A stretch of DNA of 64,000 nucleotides from Nodosilinea nodulosa PCC 7104 (GCF_000309385.1 NZ_JH976537.1:4813136-4877135); one strand, 5' to 3'. Counted from the first letter of the stretch, positions 26,571 through 35,758 are shown. A program made the numbers and translations. Notes: a model not told the origin generated them from the sequence alone.

Positions 26571-27563
26571 CTACAGAATCACATGGCAAATATCCTTTGC
26601 AATGTTTCGCCCGGCTCGTCGGTCGCTAGGGGTTTTTGAGAAAAAAACGGTGTAGCGATCATCCTGACAAAAGACAAACTTGTAGTGACTATTGTCAGCC
26701 ACCAGCTCAAACCCCAGCCTCTTTAGAGCCTGCTTCATTTTCGGATTCATACTTGTATAGTCTTTAAACAGGCTATTGATCTCTGCTTTAATTTCCTCTC
26801 GTAAAGAGCCAGAGGAATTGTTGTTAACAACATCAGTAATTACATGCTGGGTTCTGCTGCCACTATGCACGTTGAGGAGTGAATTTCTGAGAACTTCCAC
26901 CACTATGCTTTTAATTTCTTCTGAATACAGATCGCGCTCTAGAATTGTTAAATTTATGAAATTACCTTGGTTTTCTGTGGCTACTTCTGTTTGTTTTCTT
27001 TGGCTTTCCTGGAGTAAAGAAATGGTGTTTTCCAGCTCCTCAATTTTTGCTTTGTATTGCTTAGCTTCATTCTCTATCTCTTTTTCAATCTCATTATAGA
27101 GATGGTTGGCAGATTGCCTTTCGTTCTGGTTTGCCAACCGCAGCTGATACAGTTCACTGCGTAAATTTTTGACCTGCTCATTCAGATCTCTGACTGACGC
27201 ATCACGATTGGCAAGAGTCTCGCGCATCTGCTCAAGCTGATCACGCCTTTGATCGGCCTCTTGTTGGCGGGTTCTGAGTTGCTCCGCCGTTTCCTGATTT
27301 ACTGCGTGCAATTGATCGAGTTGATTGTTCAGGGCGTTTATTTTGGCTTGCAGTTGCCTGACCTGTTCATTGCTTTCGACAAGGATTTTGCGCGTTGACG
27401 CAAAACCTCTGATTGTTGTGTTGGCTGCGTTTAGTTGTCTTTGCGCTACAGAAGTTTCCAGTCTTTGGCGCTGGAGCTGTTTCAGCGTTAGTGCATTTGT
27501 GGTAATTAATACAATCGCTAGTAGGAAGAGAAGATATATCATTGGTAAGGCCAGATCGACCAA
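26571..27563 (-). CDS. Membrane-anchored coiled-coil protein with HicA-like C-terminus
   Basis: 330 residues, low GC. Residues 1-24 form one hydrophobic anchor (LALPMIYLLFLLAIVLITT). Residues 28-190 are a long Gln/Glu/Arg-rich coiled coil. Residues 195-255 are a polar linker with Asn-rich VVNNNSSG. The last 55 residues (MKQALKRLGFELVADNSHYK ... VFFSKTPSDRRAGRNIAKDI) resemble the HicA-type dsRBD-like fold, with the family's central Ser-His, although weakly. The function is not known; I infer a membrane-tethered nucleic-acid- or protein-binding module. It lies 300 bp downstream of the membrane NACHT gene on the same strand and may belong with it. Confidence 0.65.
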   Translation of the reverse strand: MVDLALPMIYLLFLLAIVLITTNALTLKQLQRQRLETSVAQRQLNAANTTIRGFASTRKILVESNEQVRQLQAKINALNNQLDQLHAVNQETAEQLRTRQQEADQRRDQLEQMRETLANRDASVRDLNEQVKNLRSELYQLRLANQNERQSANHLYNEIEKEIENEAKQYKAKIEELENTISLLQESQRKQTEVATENQGNFINLTILERDLYSEEIKSIVVEVLRNSLLNVHSGSRTQHVITDVVNNNSSGSLREEIKAEINSLFKDYTSMNPKMKQALKRLGFELVADNSHYKFVFCQDDRYTVFFSKTPSDRRAGRNIAKDICHVIL

Positions 27564-27864
27564 AGATCTTTTGCTTGATCTTTATTATGAATAATGGTAG
27601 CGGTCTTCATTCGTTACGCACGAGTATAGCCCAACCAAACCCAGGGCAAGGGCCGCCACCCCACTCATTTACCCGCCCCCAAACCATGCCCCTCAAATAT
27701 TCAGCGGTGGTGGAAGGCAGCCGGTGAGTGGTATTCGTTGAGAGGTGTTTAGCTTGCGATCGCCTGAGTGCTGGCGACCTCAATCTTCACCGCTGGTGAC
27801 TCCAATCTCGCCACTGGCGTAGCGAAATCCTCTGGGAGGGATTGCGCTTTTGGCCTTGGGACTT
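27564..27864. other. Gap between the coiled-coil and NACHT genes
   Basis: About 300 bp with no gene on either strand. The stretch near 27770-27830 has repeated CTGGYGA/CTGGYGT words (GCGATCGCCTGAGTGCTGGCGACC and following) that look like a decayed short tandem repeat. Confidence 0.35.
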
Positions 27865-30800
27865 CTACCGTCGCAACGAACGCAACGTTCGCTCTAAATG
27901 ACCACCTTGCAGGGGGTTCCGGGCAGCTTTTTCACGGCGATAACCCGACCAGCCCAGGCCGCTCGCAACTAAGACTAATGTTCCAACCAAAACAAACGTT
28001 TGAGGCCAGAGATAAGCCTGTACCGGAGAAAAGAGACCTAACAGAGTATGCACGCCCAAAGTACCGAAAACCAGGGTAAGGGGAGCCCAGCAAAACCAGG
28101 GAAACGCCAAAATGCTCAGCGGATAAAGCCACCTATTCTTTGGTCGCCCATAAATTCTCGCCCAAGCACCTAGCCCCAGCCCAGCAACAGCGCCAGCAAC
28201 AGCGCCAGCGTTAGCGACAGCGATAGCGTCAGCGTTAGCGTCAGTGACAACAAAAGCGCCAGCTGAAGCGACAGCTAAAACGACAGCAACAGCGCCAGCA
28301 ACAGCGCCAGCAACAGTACCAGCACCAGCGACAGCACCAGTGACCGTACCAGCAACAATGAAAGCGACAAAGACAGCTAAAGCGCCAGCAACAGTGATAG
28401 CGACAGCACCAGTGAGAATGTCAACAGCAACGACAGTGACGAAGACAGCTAAAGCGCCAGTGATATAGTCAGGAACAGGGACATGACCAGAACGAACTCC
28501 ATTGTCTATTAAAATGCCAAGCAGTATCTCTACTTCAGGAATGACTATTTTACGCTGATAGAGCTGCTTAAGTCCATTACTGAATCTGAACATCAACAAA
28601 TTAGAGATGCCTAAGCTCCAAAACATGTTGGACTCAAAAGGTTCTTTGTTGTCCTCTAACAAAGATAGCCAAAAGACAATAACTATCCAGATACATAAAC
28701 CTAATATCCCTACAGCCTGAAATTCATAGTAGTGAAAAATCAGCCAACCCATCTCGAAAATAGCAATCCCGGAAAGGATGAGTGAAATTCCTAAAACACC
28801 AAGGTTATATCGCTTACTTGCCCTTAAAGTAAACTCAATTTTATTGAACAAGCCATCCCAGTGACTTTGATCTACTGAAGGCAAAGATGAAAAACACTTC
28901 AATAAACTCAGGCGATTGAGAGTTCCTACGCCCAGCATCATTTCAAACCACTGAGGCGGTGCCTGAACTTTTTCCATTAGGGTGTTGTCAACTTTAGCCA
29001 GAGATTGTAATTGCTGAGGATTGAGTAAAGCAGTTTCCTGGGCCAAGAGTGTGTCTGCTTCTGGGGGCCAACTATCAAATGTGGCTTTGACCTCATCTCC
29101 CCATATCTCGCGAACCGATACACCACAGAGAGCGATAACAAATCGGGGATCGAACGTTTCGACATGAGGATTCCTATCTTGAAAGATAACTGGAGAGGGA
29201 TCTACTAGATAAGTAGAAATCACACTGGTTAAAGTTAAGAACCCAGACGAGTGATCACTCAAGAATGGTTTCCAAACCCATGAAAGTTTGTAATTATTTT
29301 TTTGGTCATCAGGGCACACAAAGAATTTTAGCCCTTCTTCAATGGATGGCCTTTGCATAAGACTGGCGAGTGACCAGGCCGCTTGAGTTTTTATATAACT
29401 TTGCTCAGATCTAAAAAGTGCATCGGCTAGTACCCTACTTGCTTCTGGTGTACCAATGGCAAAAAGATCGTCTAGGATGTTAGCAGCCTGTTTTAAGTCA
29501 TTGTCAGTTATTATACGTGCTAAGGCTGGTACTGCAATATCACCCATCTTGACTAAAGATGACCGAGTTTCCTCACGGTAGTTATTTGTCAAAACCTCTG
29601 CCGCCATCGGCAAATTGGTCATGGCTAAGGCACGAGCAGTGCTAAATCTTAATGACGATGAGCTGTTTTCAGATACAAGAGTATTAGCAAGAAATATAAA
29701 AACTTCTCTCCCGCGCGGTCGTAAATCAGCCGCGACTGCTCCAAAAGCAGCATACAGAGCTTCTTTATCTTGATATGTTGATAGTTGCCCTAACTGCTGT
29801 TTGAAGTGGGCAATAATAATTGTGGATAAATTTGGATCGACTTCTTGCGCATCGGCTAAACACTCAAATCCAGTCAATGGGTCAGCGTTGTAAATAGCCT
29901 TAATTAATCGAGTGCTGTCTCCAGACAGACCGCACCAAAGCTTCACCACTTCTCGCCAGGCCGTAGGCTCCTGCTCAAAACGCTCAATCAGCCCATTGAC
30001 ATCATTCTGCAGTGCCACCGCTGCAAAAAATTCCTGCACAGTCAAATGCGCAAACTGATATTTGTCGCCGCTATCGATTTTGAGGAACAGGCCGCTTCGC
30101 TCGACGATTTCATCCAAAATGAGTTTGGCAGAGTCGGGGCTCAGGTTCAAATCAGGTAAAACGGACCTCAGTTCGGCTAAAACAGTTTCGTAGTCAATGC
30201 TGCGACGATCTTGGCGAGCCTGCATGCCCTGATCCTGGTTATAGAGGGCTAAGTGCTGTAGAATTCGGCGCTTGTCGTTTGCCCGATACTGGTTAAAGTC
30301 TTTCTGCCACTGGTCGAGCAAAATATCGGTAGATTTTTGATAGAACTCGGCTCGCGAGTGGGGCAGCACAAACGGTGTGTCGGTATAGAGGTAGGCAATA
30401 ATCGTCAGCAGCAGCGGGTTGCGAGCCAGAGCCATAATCCTGGGGCGATCTTGCAGGGTCTGCAATAGCTGATTGATCGACTTTTCTGGCGGCATGTCTT
30501 GCTGCCAGCTTTCGAGAAACCGCCGAATCTGCTGATCGCTAAACTCGACCACCTCCAGGCCCTGGTCAGCTGTAGCGTCAAACTCACCGCCATAGACTTG
30601 GGTACGGCAGGTAACAATGGCGCGGCAGTCACTATGCTGATTTAGCAAATCATTAATGCGCCGGGTAACCGTAGAGCGAGCATCGCGACTGACTTCATCC
30701 AGGCCATCGAGCAGCAACATCAGCTTGCCGCTTTCCAGACTTTGCTCAATGAATCGCCTAGCCTTGGGGAAGTCATTGCGCTTAAAGGCATCAACCAATT

Positions 30801-31701
30801 CATCGATAAGTTGTTCTGCCGTTAGCTTGGGGTCATTAACGCGGTGCAACTCCAGCAGCACCGGAATTGGGCGATCGGCTAGCAGGGTGTGCAGTCGCCC
30901 GGTGCCGTAGGCCAGAGCCAAGTTTCTCAGCAGCATAGTTTTTCCAGAGCCCGGCGGGCCTTTTACGACAATGCGCTTGTGATCTTTTAAGCACTGATAG
31001 GCATCAACCTCTGAGTCTTCCTCCTCCCCCGCCACTTTCAGCGGCACGAAGATCTCCTCCATGCTCAATGCAGAGTAATTGACTCGAAAGGGAATTTTGA
31101 GTTCTCTATTGGTTTCAAATACTTTAGTGCGGTAGCGGCGCAGTGCTACCGCCTCAAACAAAGGCGTCCCGGCGTATCTGGCGTAAAACCAGTTATCAAT
31201 CTTTTGATAAACACCTTTGATGAACTGGGTCACAGAATCCTTAAGGACTGCGCCGATGATCCCTGCCACTAAAATCAGGCTGCCGATTACAACCCCATCT
31301 TTCGGCAGCAGACGTCTTAGCAGCCCAGGCTTGTTAGCCTCTTCAGCTTCAGAGTAAGCCTCGTCGTATACCTGCCGAATCTCAAACGAACTGACGCCAA
31401 ACTCGTTATTCGTGTAGGCATCGCTGAGTATGGTATCTGTCCCATCTTTTCTAGATATGCCATTTTTCTGGTCTTTTGCCGCTTGCTGCTCAATTACCTG
31501 AATAAACTCGGCTCGCGTGGTGGGTGCCGGTGTTTGGGCCAAGATGGCGAGTGGAGCAGACAGACCAATCGTTACCAGCAGAGAAATGATAAAGAATGCG
31601 ATGTAGAGTTTCCGGGTCAGGTAACTAGACAGCTTGAGCAAGCTGGCGCTGAGGTCTTTCATTAGGGCGTCTGGAGCTAAGGTAGGGAGGCTGACGTTCA
31701 A
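27865..31701 (-). CDS. Membrane-anchored NACHT NTPase with repeat-encoded Ala/Val/Gly tail
   Basis: 1278 residues. A hydrophobic segment at 32-56 and a second at 136-156 flank a predicted extracytoplasmic stretch. The NACHT core has Walker A GPPGSGKT at 248-255 and Walker B LMLLLDGLDEVSR at about 327-339. A helical C-terminal half follows, with HEAT-like segments (about 650-800). Near the C-terminus, two hydrophobic helices (about 960-1010) precede an Ala/Val/Gly-rich tract of about 90 residues encoded by a hexanucleotide array, then two more membrane segments. Probable role: sensing at the membrane, with oligomerisation by the NTPase. Low GC. M14 (31662) is an alternative start. Confidence 0.85.
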   Translation of the reverse strand: MNVSLPTLAPDALMKDLSASLLKLSSYLTRKLYIAFFIISLLVTIGLSAPLAILAQTPAPTTRAEFIQVIEQQAAKDQKNGISRKDGTDTILSDAYTNNEFGVSSFEIRQVYDEAYSEAEEANKPGLLRRLLPKDGVVIGSLILVAGIIGAVLKDSVTQFIKGVYQKIDNWFYARYAGTPLFEAVALRRYRTKVFETNRELKIPFRVNYSALSMEEIFVPLKVAGEEEDSEVDAYQCLKDHKRIVVKGPPGSGKTMLLRNLALAYGTGRLHTLLADRPIPVLLELHRVNDPKLTAEQLIDELVDAFKRNDFPKARRFIEQSLESGKLMLLLDGLDEVSRDARSTVTRRINDLLNQHSDCRAIVTCRTQVYGGEFDATADQGLEVVEFSDQQIRRFLESWQQDMPPEKSINQLLQTLQDRPRIMALARNPLLLTIIAYLYTDTPFVLPHSRAEFYQKSTDILLDQWQKDFNQYRANDKRRILQHLALYNQDQGMQARQDRRSIDYETVLAELRSVLPDLNLSPDSAKLILDEIVERSGLFLKIDSGDKYQFAHLTVQEFFAAVALQNDVNGLIERFEQEPTAWREVVKLWCGLSGDSTRLIKAIYNADPLTGFECLADAQEVDPNLSTIIIAHFKQQLGQLSTYQDKEALYAAFGAVAADLRPRGREVFIFLANTLVSENSSSSLRFSTARALAMTNLPMAAEVLTNNYREETRSSLVKMGDIAVPALARIITDNDLKQAANILDDLFAIGTPEASRVLADALFRSEQSYIKTQAAWSLASLMQRPSIEEGLKFFVCPDDQKNNYKLSWVWKPFLSDHSSGFLTLTSVISTYLVDPSPVIFQDRNPHVETFDPRFVIALCGVSVREIWGDEVKATFDSWPPEADTLLAQETALLNPQQLQSLAKVDNTLMEKVQAPPQWFEMMLGVGTLNRLSLLKCFSSLPSVDQSHWDGLFNKIEFTLRASKRYNLGVLGISLILSGIAIFEMGWLIFHYYEFQAVGILGLCIWIVIVFWLSLLEDNKEPFESNMFWSLGISNLLMFRFSNGLKQLYQRKIVIPEVEILLGILIDNGVRSGHVPVPDYITGALAVFVTVVAVDILTGAVAITVAGALAVFVAFIVAGTVTGAVAGAGTVAGAVAGAVAVVLAVASAGAFVVTDANADAIAVANAGAVAGAVAGLGLGAWARIYGRPKNRWLYPLSILAFPWFCWAPLTLVFGTLGVHTLLGLFSPVQAYLWPQTFVLVGTLVLVASGLGWSGYRREKAARNPLQGGHLERTLRSLRR
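28193..28464. repeat. Hexanucleotide AGCGNC tandem array inside the NACHT gene
   Basis: About 45 degenerate units of six bases (AGCGCC, AGCAAC, AGCGAC and variants) read on the plus strand. On the minus strand they keep the NACHT frame open and encode Ala-Val/Gly-Ala dipeptide runs that look like a membrane segment. A unit of six preserves frame, so copy number can change without frameshift. Confidence 0.85.
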
Positions 31702-32052
31702 ATCTTATGTAATCTCTACCAGAGTTAGCAGGTAGATTCCGTACCTTTGATGATGTACGTGCTCAGAGATACCCTGCTGAAGGCCCCATTAATTTGGCCT
31801 CATCGCTTCCTTAACCCGTAACTGGCACTCCGCCAACTCCGCTAAGGCAATCTCTGTCAGTCCAAATAAGGGCGATGACTGCTGGCGCTGCTGGTCAATA
31901 GACAGATATACACGCGGAGGAAAATGGTAGGGACGCGAATTTTAGCCAGGGAGGGGCGATCGCGGCACAATCCGGCTCTCCAGCGGCGAGGCTGCATCGA
32001 TGCCGGGCAGTTGCGATCGCGCCCATTCATCGTCCCGACGCTCCAGCGTCAT
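31702..32052. other. Upstream region of the membrane NACHT gene
   Basis: About 350 bp with HIP1 octamers and no convincing gene. The promoter of the NACHT gene should be here or further up beyond the 21-bp array; none is identifiable by eye. Confidence 0.35.
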
Positions 32053-32370
32053 CTATATCAGGGTGCAGGAGCGCCAGGGGCGTCGTCCCCACGCTCCGCG
32101 TGGAGACGAGGGGAAACTCTGACGATTGCTTTCCACCAGCCTTTCATTTCTATGTAACGGCCCCCTGGCACTCTGCACCAACCTCGCGTCACTCGATGCC
32201 AGCCTTCTGTCACTCAATAACAACCTAGCGTTACTCGATAACAGCTTCCCGTCACTCAATGACAGCCTTTCGTTATTCGATGCCAGCCTCTCGCTACTCA
32301 ATGACAGCTTCCTGTCACTCGATACCAGTTTCTCGTTACTCGATGACAGCCTCTTGTTACGCTGCACCAC
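32053..32370 (-). CDS. Possible heptad-repeat protein encoded by a 21-bp array
   Basis: Open frame of 105 codons. Residues 6-75 are about ten heptads of consensus RLxSSD/Nx (for example KLLSSNARLLLSDRRLASSD), a strongly amphipathic repeating helix. It lies upstream of the membrane NACHT gene on the same strand. The plus strand is also open through the array, because a 21-bp unit keeps all frames in register, so openness alone does not prove coding. I have no family match. A short coiled-coil partner of the NACHT protein is possible; a non-coding repeat is the alternative. Confidence 0.35.
   Translation of the reverse strand: MVQRNKRLSSSNEKLVSSDRKLSLSSERLASNNERLSLSDGKLLSSNARLLLSDRRLASSDARLVQSARGPLHRNERLVESNRQSFPSSPRGAWGRRPWRSCTLI
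32128..32358. repeat. 21-bp tandem repeat array A
   Basis: About ten to eleven units of exactly 21 bp (for example TTACTCGATGACAGCCTCTTG), each with a core YACTCRATGMCAGCYT. Divergence between units is about 20-30 percent but length is constant. A comparable array (55083-55340) precedes the second membrane NACHT gene. Confidence 0.85.
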
Positions 32371-32456
32371 TACGCTAAAAATATTCTGTTTAAATCAAGC
32401 GGCGACGGTTTTTGAGATTTACTCTAAAGAGCAACCTCTAAGGGTGCAGCTACGCT

Positions 32457-33029
32457 ATGCAGGATAAGAGCAAGAGCATAACACTAGGTCAGTTGGAGTA
32501 CTGGGCCAAGGTTGTGGCCATTGCCGGGGCCATTTTGACAGCGGCGATCGGAGTCTATCAGTTGAGCGCATCGGTCAGCCAAAGCCGCGCCGAACTGGCC
32601 TGGCGAAAAGCCGAAATGTCGCGTCAAATAATGACCGAATTTCAAGCCAGCAGCGCGGCTCAATCCCTGCTGATGATGGACTATGAAGACAGTGTGAGAG
32701 AGTTTACGTCCGCAAAGGGAGAGAGCTTCTTGATTGGAGCGAATGATGTCTATGCCGCACTGGAAAAAGATGACGCTGAGCTGACAGCCAAGGATTTTTT
32801 TATTATCGATCGCTTTGACGAACTGCTGTATTTTATGGGTCAGCTTGAGGCGGCGGCCAACTCAGGCTTAGTAGATGTCCGGGATGTTCGTTATCCTCTT
32901 AGCTGGTACGTCAAGCAGAGATTTTGTCCACAGAAAAGCCAGATCGAGGCTTACATAATGGATTATGCCGCTCCAGAAACCCTGGCGTTTTTGGAAGGTT
33001 TACCGGAATGGCAATCCTGCTCACTTTAA
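32457..33029 (+). CDS. Single-pass membrane protein of unknown function
   Basis: 190 residues. One membrane helix at about 18-38 (VVAIAGAILTAAIGVYQL), then a soluble domain with a helical region (SRQIMTEFQASSAAQSLLMM) and acidic segments (FFIIDRFDELLYFMGQLE). I do not recognise a named family; the layout (short N-terminal tail, one helix, DUF4760-like helical domain) resembles small bacterial membrane proteins of unknown role. It is divergent from the 21-bp array and stands alone. Confidence 0.7.
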   Translation: MQDKSKSITLGQLEYWAKVVAIAGAILTAAIGVYQLSASVSQSRAELAWRKAEMSRQIMTEFQASSAAQSLLMMDYEDSVREFTSAKGESFLIGANDVYAALEKDDAELTAKDFFIIDRFDELLYFMGQLEAAANSGLVDVRDVRYPLSWYVKQRFCPQKSQIEAYIMDYAAPETLAFLEGLPEWQSCSL

Positions 33030-33211
33030 CGGCAAAGATTATTGGAAGAGCGAGAAGCCAAGCCAGCTGGATGCATGCTGCTTTGCGCACCTTGCAGTTA
33101 GAGGCGCTCGATACCGTGAGCGGTGCATTGCGGCCAAGGCCAAGAGCCTGTGGGCTTTGCGCCAATTTTGTAGCCGCTAATGCACCCTACGCGCGGGTCT
33201 ATGATCGACTG

Positions 33212-33290
33212 GACCCACCCCGCCCTGCGGGCACCCCGCCCTGCGGGCACCCCTCCCGAGAGGGGAAGGGGTTATCCCAAACTGAGGTTG
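33212..33290. repeat. REP-like hairpin repeat, copy A
   Basis: Block beginning GACCCACCCCGCCCTGCGGG, with a duplicated CGCCCTGCGGGCACCC module, a CCCCTCCCGAGAGGGG hairpin and a TTATCCCAAACTGAGGTT end. It lies directly after the stop codon of the symporter gene. Copy B follows the small-subunit gene in the same position. Confidence 0.8.
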
Positions 33291-33293
33291 CCG

Positions 33294-34988
33294 TCAATCC
33301 AGCTGTTCTTCGCCGATGTCGGTCAGGGCTATCGGCACATGGTGAGTCGGGTCGCGCAACTCTTCCACCAGGGCCTGAATGTCGGCGGGGGGTGGCGGGG
33401 TCAACCGCGACACCACCAGGGTGACGACAAAGTTGAGTATCATGCCGACGGTGCCGATGCCCTCTGCCGAAACATTGAAGAACCAGGTGGGCATGCCCGC
33501 GAACTTGACCCCAACGATGTAGAAAATCGTAAATGCCAGGCCGGTAATCATCCCGGCGATCGCGCCTTCTTTATTAGTGCGCTTGTCAAAAATGCCGAGA
33601 ATAATCACCGGGAAGAAGCTGGCGGCGGCCAGACCAAAGGCAAAGGCCACCACCTGGGCCACAAACCCCGGCGGATTGATGCCGAAGTAGCCCGCAATGG
33701 CGATCGCAAAGCCCACCATCACCCGACCCACCATCAGCCGCTTCGCCTCCGAGGCGTGGGGGTTCACCATGCGGTAGTAGACGTCGTGGGCAATGGAGCT
33801 AGAAATCACCAGCAGCAGGCCCGACGCGGTAGACAGGGCGGCAGCTAGGCCGCCCGCTGCCACCAGGGCCACCACCCAGGGCGCCAGCTGGGCCACCTCG
33901 GGGTTGGCCAGCACTATGATGTCGCGATCGACGATGATCTCGTTGCTGGCTTCCTCGGGGGTGAGCTGAAAGCGGCCATCGCCGTTCTTGTCCTCAAACT
34001 GCAACAGGCCGGTGTTTTCCCACTTGGTGGCCCAGTCGAGCTGCTGCACCTCCGCCACGGTCTTGTTGTGCAGGCTGTCGATCAGGTTGTAGCGGGCAAA
34101 GCTGGCGATCGCAGGCGCAGTCGTGTACAGAATGGCGATAAACAGCAGCGCCCAGCCCGCCGAGTAGCGCGCCGCCCGCACGTTTGGCACCGTGTAGAAC
34201 CGCACGATCACGTGGGGCAGGCCCGCGGTGCCCACCATCAGCGCAATGGTGATGAACAGCACGTCCAGCATCGACTTGTTGGCAAAGGGCTGGCTGTACT
34301 CGGCAAAGCCCAGATCTACCTGCACCGCGTTCAGCTTTTCAACGATGTCGCCAAAGGTAAAGCCCAGCTGGGGCACAAAGATGCCGGTCAGCAGCATCGA
34401 AATCGCGAAGGCGGGAATCAGGTAGGCGACAATCAGCACGCAGTACTGAGCCACCTGGGTCCAGGTGATGCCTTTCATGCCGCCCAGAATGGCAAAGAAG
34501 GCCACAATCACCATGCCGATGACGACGCCAGTGGACACATCCACCTGCAAAAAGCGGCTGAAGACAATGCCCACCCCGCGCATTTGCCCGGCCACGTAGG
34601 TCATGGAGACAAAAATGGCGGCCACCACGGCCACCGATCGCGCCACGTTGGAGTAGTAGCGATCGCCCACAAAGTCGGGCACGGTGTACTTGCCAAACTT
34701 GCGCAGGTAGGGAGCCAGCAGCAGGGCCAGCAGCACGTAGCCACCGGTCCAGCCGATCAGGTAAATCGAGCCGTCGTAGCCCAAAAACGAAATCAATCCG
34801 GCCATGGAAATAAACGAGGCCGCCGACATCCAGTCGGCAGCGGTAGCGGCCCCGTTGGCCACCGCAGGCACGCCCTGCTCAGCCACAAAAAATCCTTTGG
34901 TATCGCTCACCCGCGATCGCCAGCCGATATAGATATAGACAATAAACGAAAGGATGACGAGCACTGTCGTCCACGCTTCAACACTCAT
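33294..34988 (-). CDS. Sodium:solute symporter, large subunit (VC_2705-like)
   Basis: 564-residue SSS-family transporter with about 13 membrane helices. An N-terminal helix is followed by GAATAADWMSAASFISMAGL, the sodium-site region of SSS proteins, and FGKYTVPDFVGDRYYSN. Central helices carry GGMKGITWTQVAQY. A hydrophilic loop rich in acidic residues (FEDKNGDGRFQLTPEEAS) is typical of the VC_2705-type group. The paired DUF4212 small protein lies upstream. The likely substrate is a small carboxylate such as acetate or a related organic acid, driven by sodium; this is inference from the family. Confidence 0.9.
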   Translation of the reverse strand: MSVEAWTTVLVILSFIVYIYIGWRSRVSDTKGFFVAEQGVPAVANGAATAADWMSAASFISMAGLISFLGYDGSIYLIGWTGGYVLLALLLAPYLRKFGKYTVPDFVGDRYYSNVARSVAVVAAIFVSMTYVAGQMRGVGIVFSRFLQVDVSTGVVIGMVIVAFFAILGGMKGITWTQVAQYCVLIVAYLIPAFAISMLLTGIFVPQLGFTFGDIVEKLNAVQVDLGFAEYSQPFANKSMLDVLFITIALMVGTAGLPHVIVRFYTVPNVRAARYSAGWALLFIAILYTTAPAIASFARYNLIDSLHNKTVAEVQQLDWATKWENTGLLQFEDKNGDGRFQLTPEEASNEIIVDRDIIVLANPEVAQLAPWVVALVAAGGLAAALSTASGLLLVISSSIAHDVYYRMVNPHASEAKRLMVGRVMVGFAIAIAGYFGINPPGFVAQVVAFAFGLAAASFFPVIILGIFDKRTNKEGAIAGMITGLAFTIFYIVGVKFAGMPTWFFNVSAEGIGTVGMILNFVVTLVVSRLTPPPPADIQALVEELRDPTHHVPIALTDIGEEQLD

Positions 34989-35050
34989 GGTAGTTATCCG
35001 GTGGTAGTAAGGTCAGATGCAAATGGGGGAATCCGGCCAGGCGGGTCTAG

Positions 35051-35242
35051 TTGACCTGAGGTTGGGTTAAGTTGGGGAAACAGACTCACCGTCCCCTCCT
35101 GGGAGGGGCTAGGGGTGGGTCTGTCTCGACGCTTGAGCAGCTCATCGGTGAAACGTGGCTGCTTTGGCGTCATCGTTTTGACCCACCCCGCCCTCCGGGC
35201 ACCCCTCCCAGGAGGGGAAGATGTTATCCCAAACTGAGGTTA
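35051..35242. repeat. REP-like hairpin repeat, copies C (inverted) and B
   Basis: Copy B (35180-35242) matches the 33212-33290 block: GACCCACCCCGCCCTCCGGG, a CCCCTCCCAGGAGGGG hairpin, then ATCCCAAACTGAGGTTA, with the small-subunit stop codon inside the repeat. Copy C (35051-35122) is a decayed inverted copy (GACCTGAGGTTGGG ... CCCCTCCTGGGAGGGG ... GGGGTGGGTC). Together they can fold into a large hairpin between the two symporter genes. Confidence 0.75.
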
Positions 35243-35512
35243 GTCAGGCTTTTTGCCGCTGCCGTTGCCGTACTTGCGATCGAGCTTGTCCATCTGAATG
35301 GCGTAGATAAAAATCAGCACCACAAACACGTAGATAACCCCCTGCTGGGCCATCCAAAAACCAAAGGGAACTCTACCCAGGTTGAAGCTGTTTAGGGGCT
35401 GCACAAACAGAATGCTCATGCCTAGGGAAACGACCGCCCAGACGATGAGCAGATTGCGGATCAGCGCCTTATTTTTGCGCCAGTAGATCTCGCGAGGGTT
35501 TAGATCATTCAT
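35240..35512 (-). CDS. DUF4212 symporter small subunit
   Basis: 90-residue membrane protein of the small partner family of VC_2705-type sodium:solute symporters. The N-terminus REIYWRKNKALIRNLLIVW is typical, followed by one or two membrane helices (VSLGMSILFVQPLN, then FWMAQQGVIYVFVVLIFIY) and a basic C-terminus. ATG 35512 is chosen because the 54 residues upstream to 35674 are not family-like. It is first in the operon, separated from the large subunit by about 250 bp of hairpin repeats. Confidence 0.9.
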   Translation of the reverse strand: MNDLNPREIYWRKNKALIRNLLIVWAVVSLGMSILFVQPLNSFNLGRVPFGFWMAQQGVIYVFVVLIFIYAIQMDKLDRKYGNGSGKKPD

Positions 35513-35758
35513 GGCTGGTTTATTCCAGGGATTTTTTGGTTGACAAATGCGATGAACAAAGCTGGGCTCAAGCTTTGGTCTTAGCTCTGCCCGCATAAAA
35601 TTGCGCCGATCAAGCAATATCGACGGCACATCCTTGCTGAATAGGAGGTATCCTACCCCGCGAGAATCCAGCAAAATCCCAAAGGTGTAAATTTCGTTAC
35701 AGAATTTCTATTTGGGGCGGCCATTTATAGCTGTGGCCAGTCTGATTGAGACAAGTCT

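Noticed and set aside
32126-32467. Plus-strand open frame through the 21-bp array
   Set aside because: The 21-bp period keeps frames open on both strands; the plus frame overlaps the next gene's start and I found the minus frame better placed, though neither is proven.
33180-33848. Plus-strand frame antisense to the symporter
   Set aside because: His/Gly-rich shadow of the membrane protein on the other strand.
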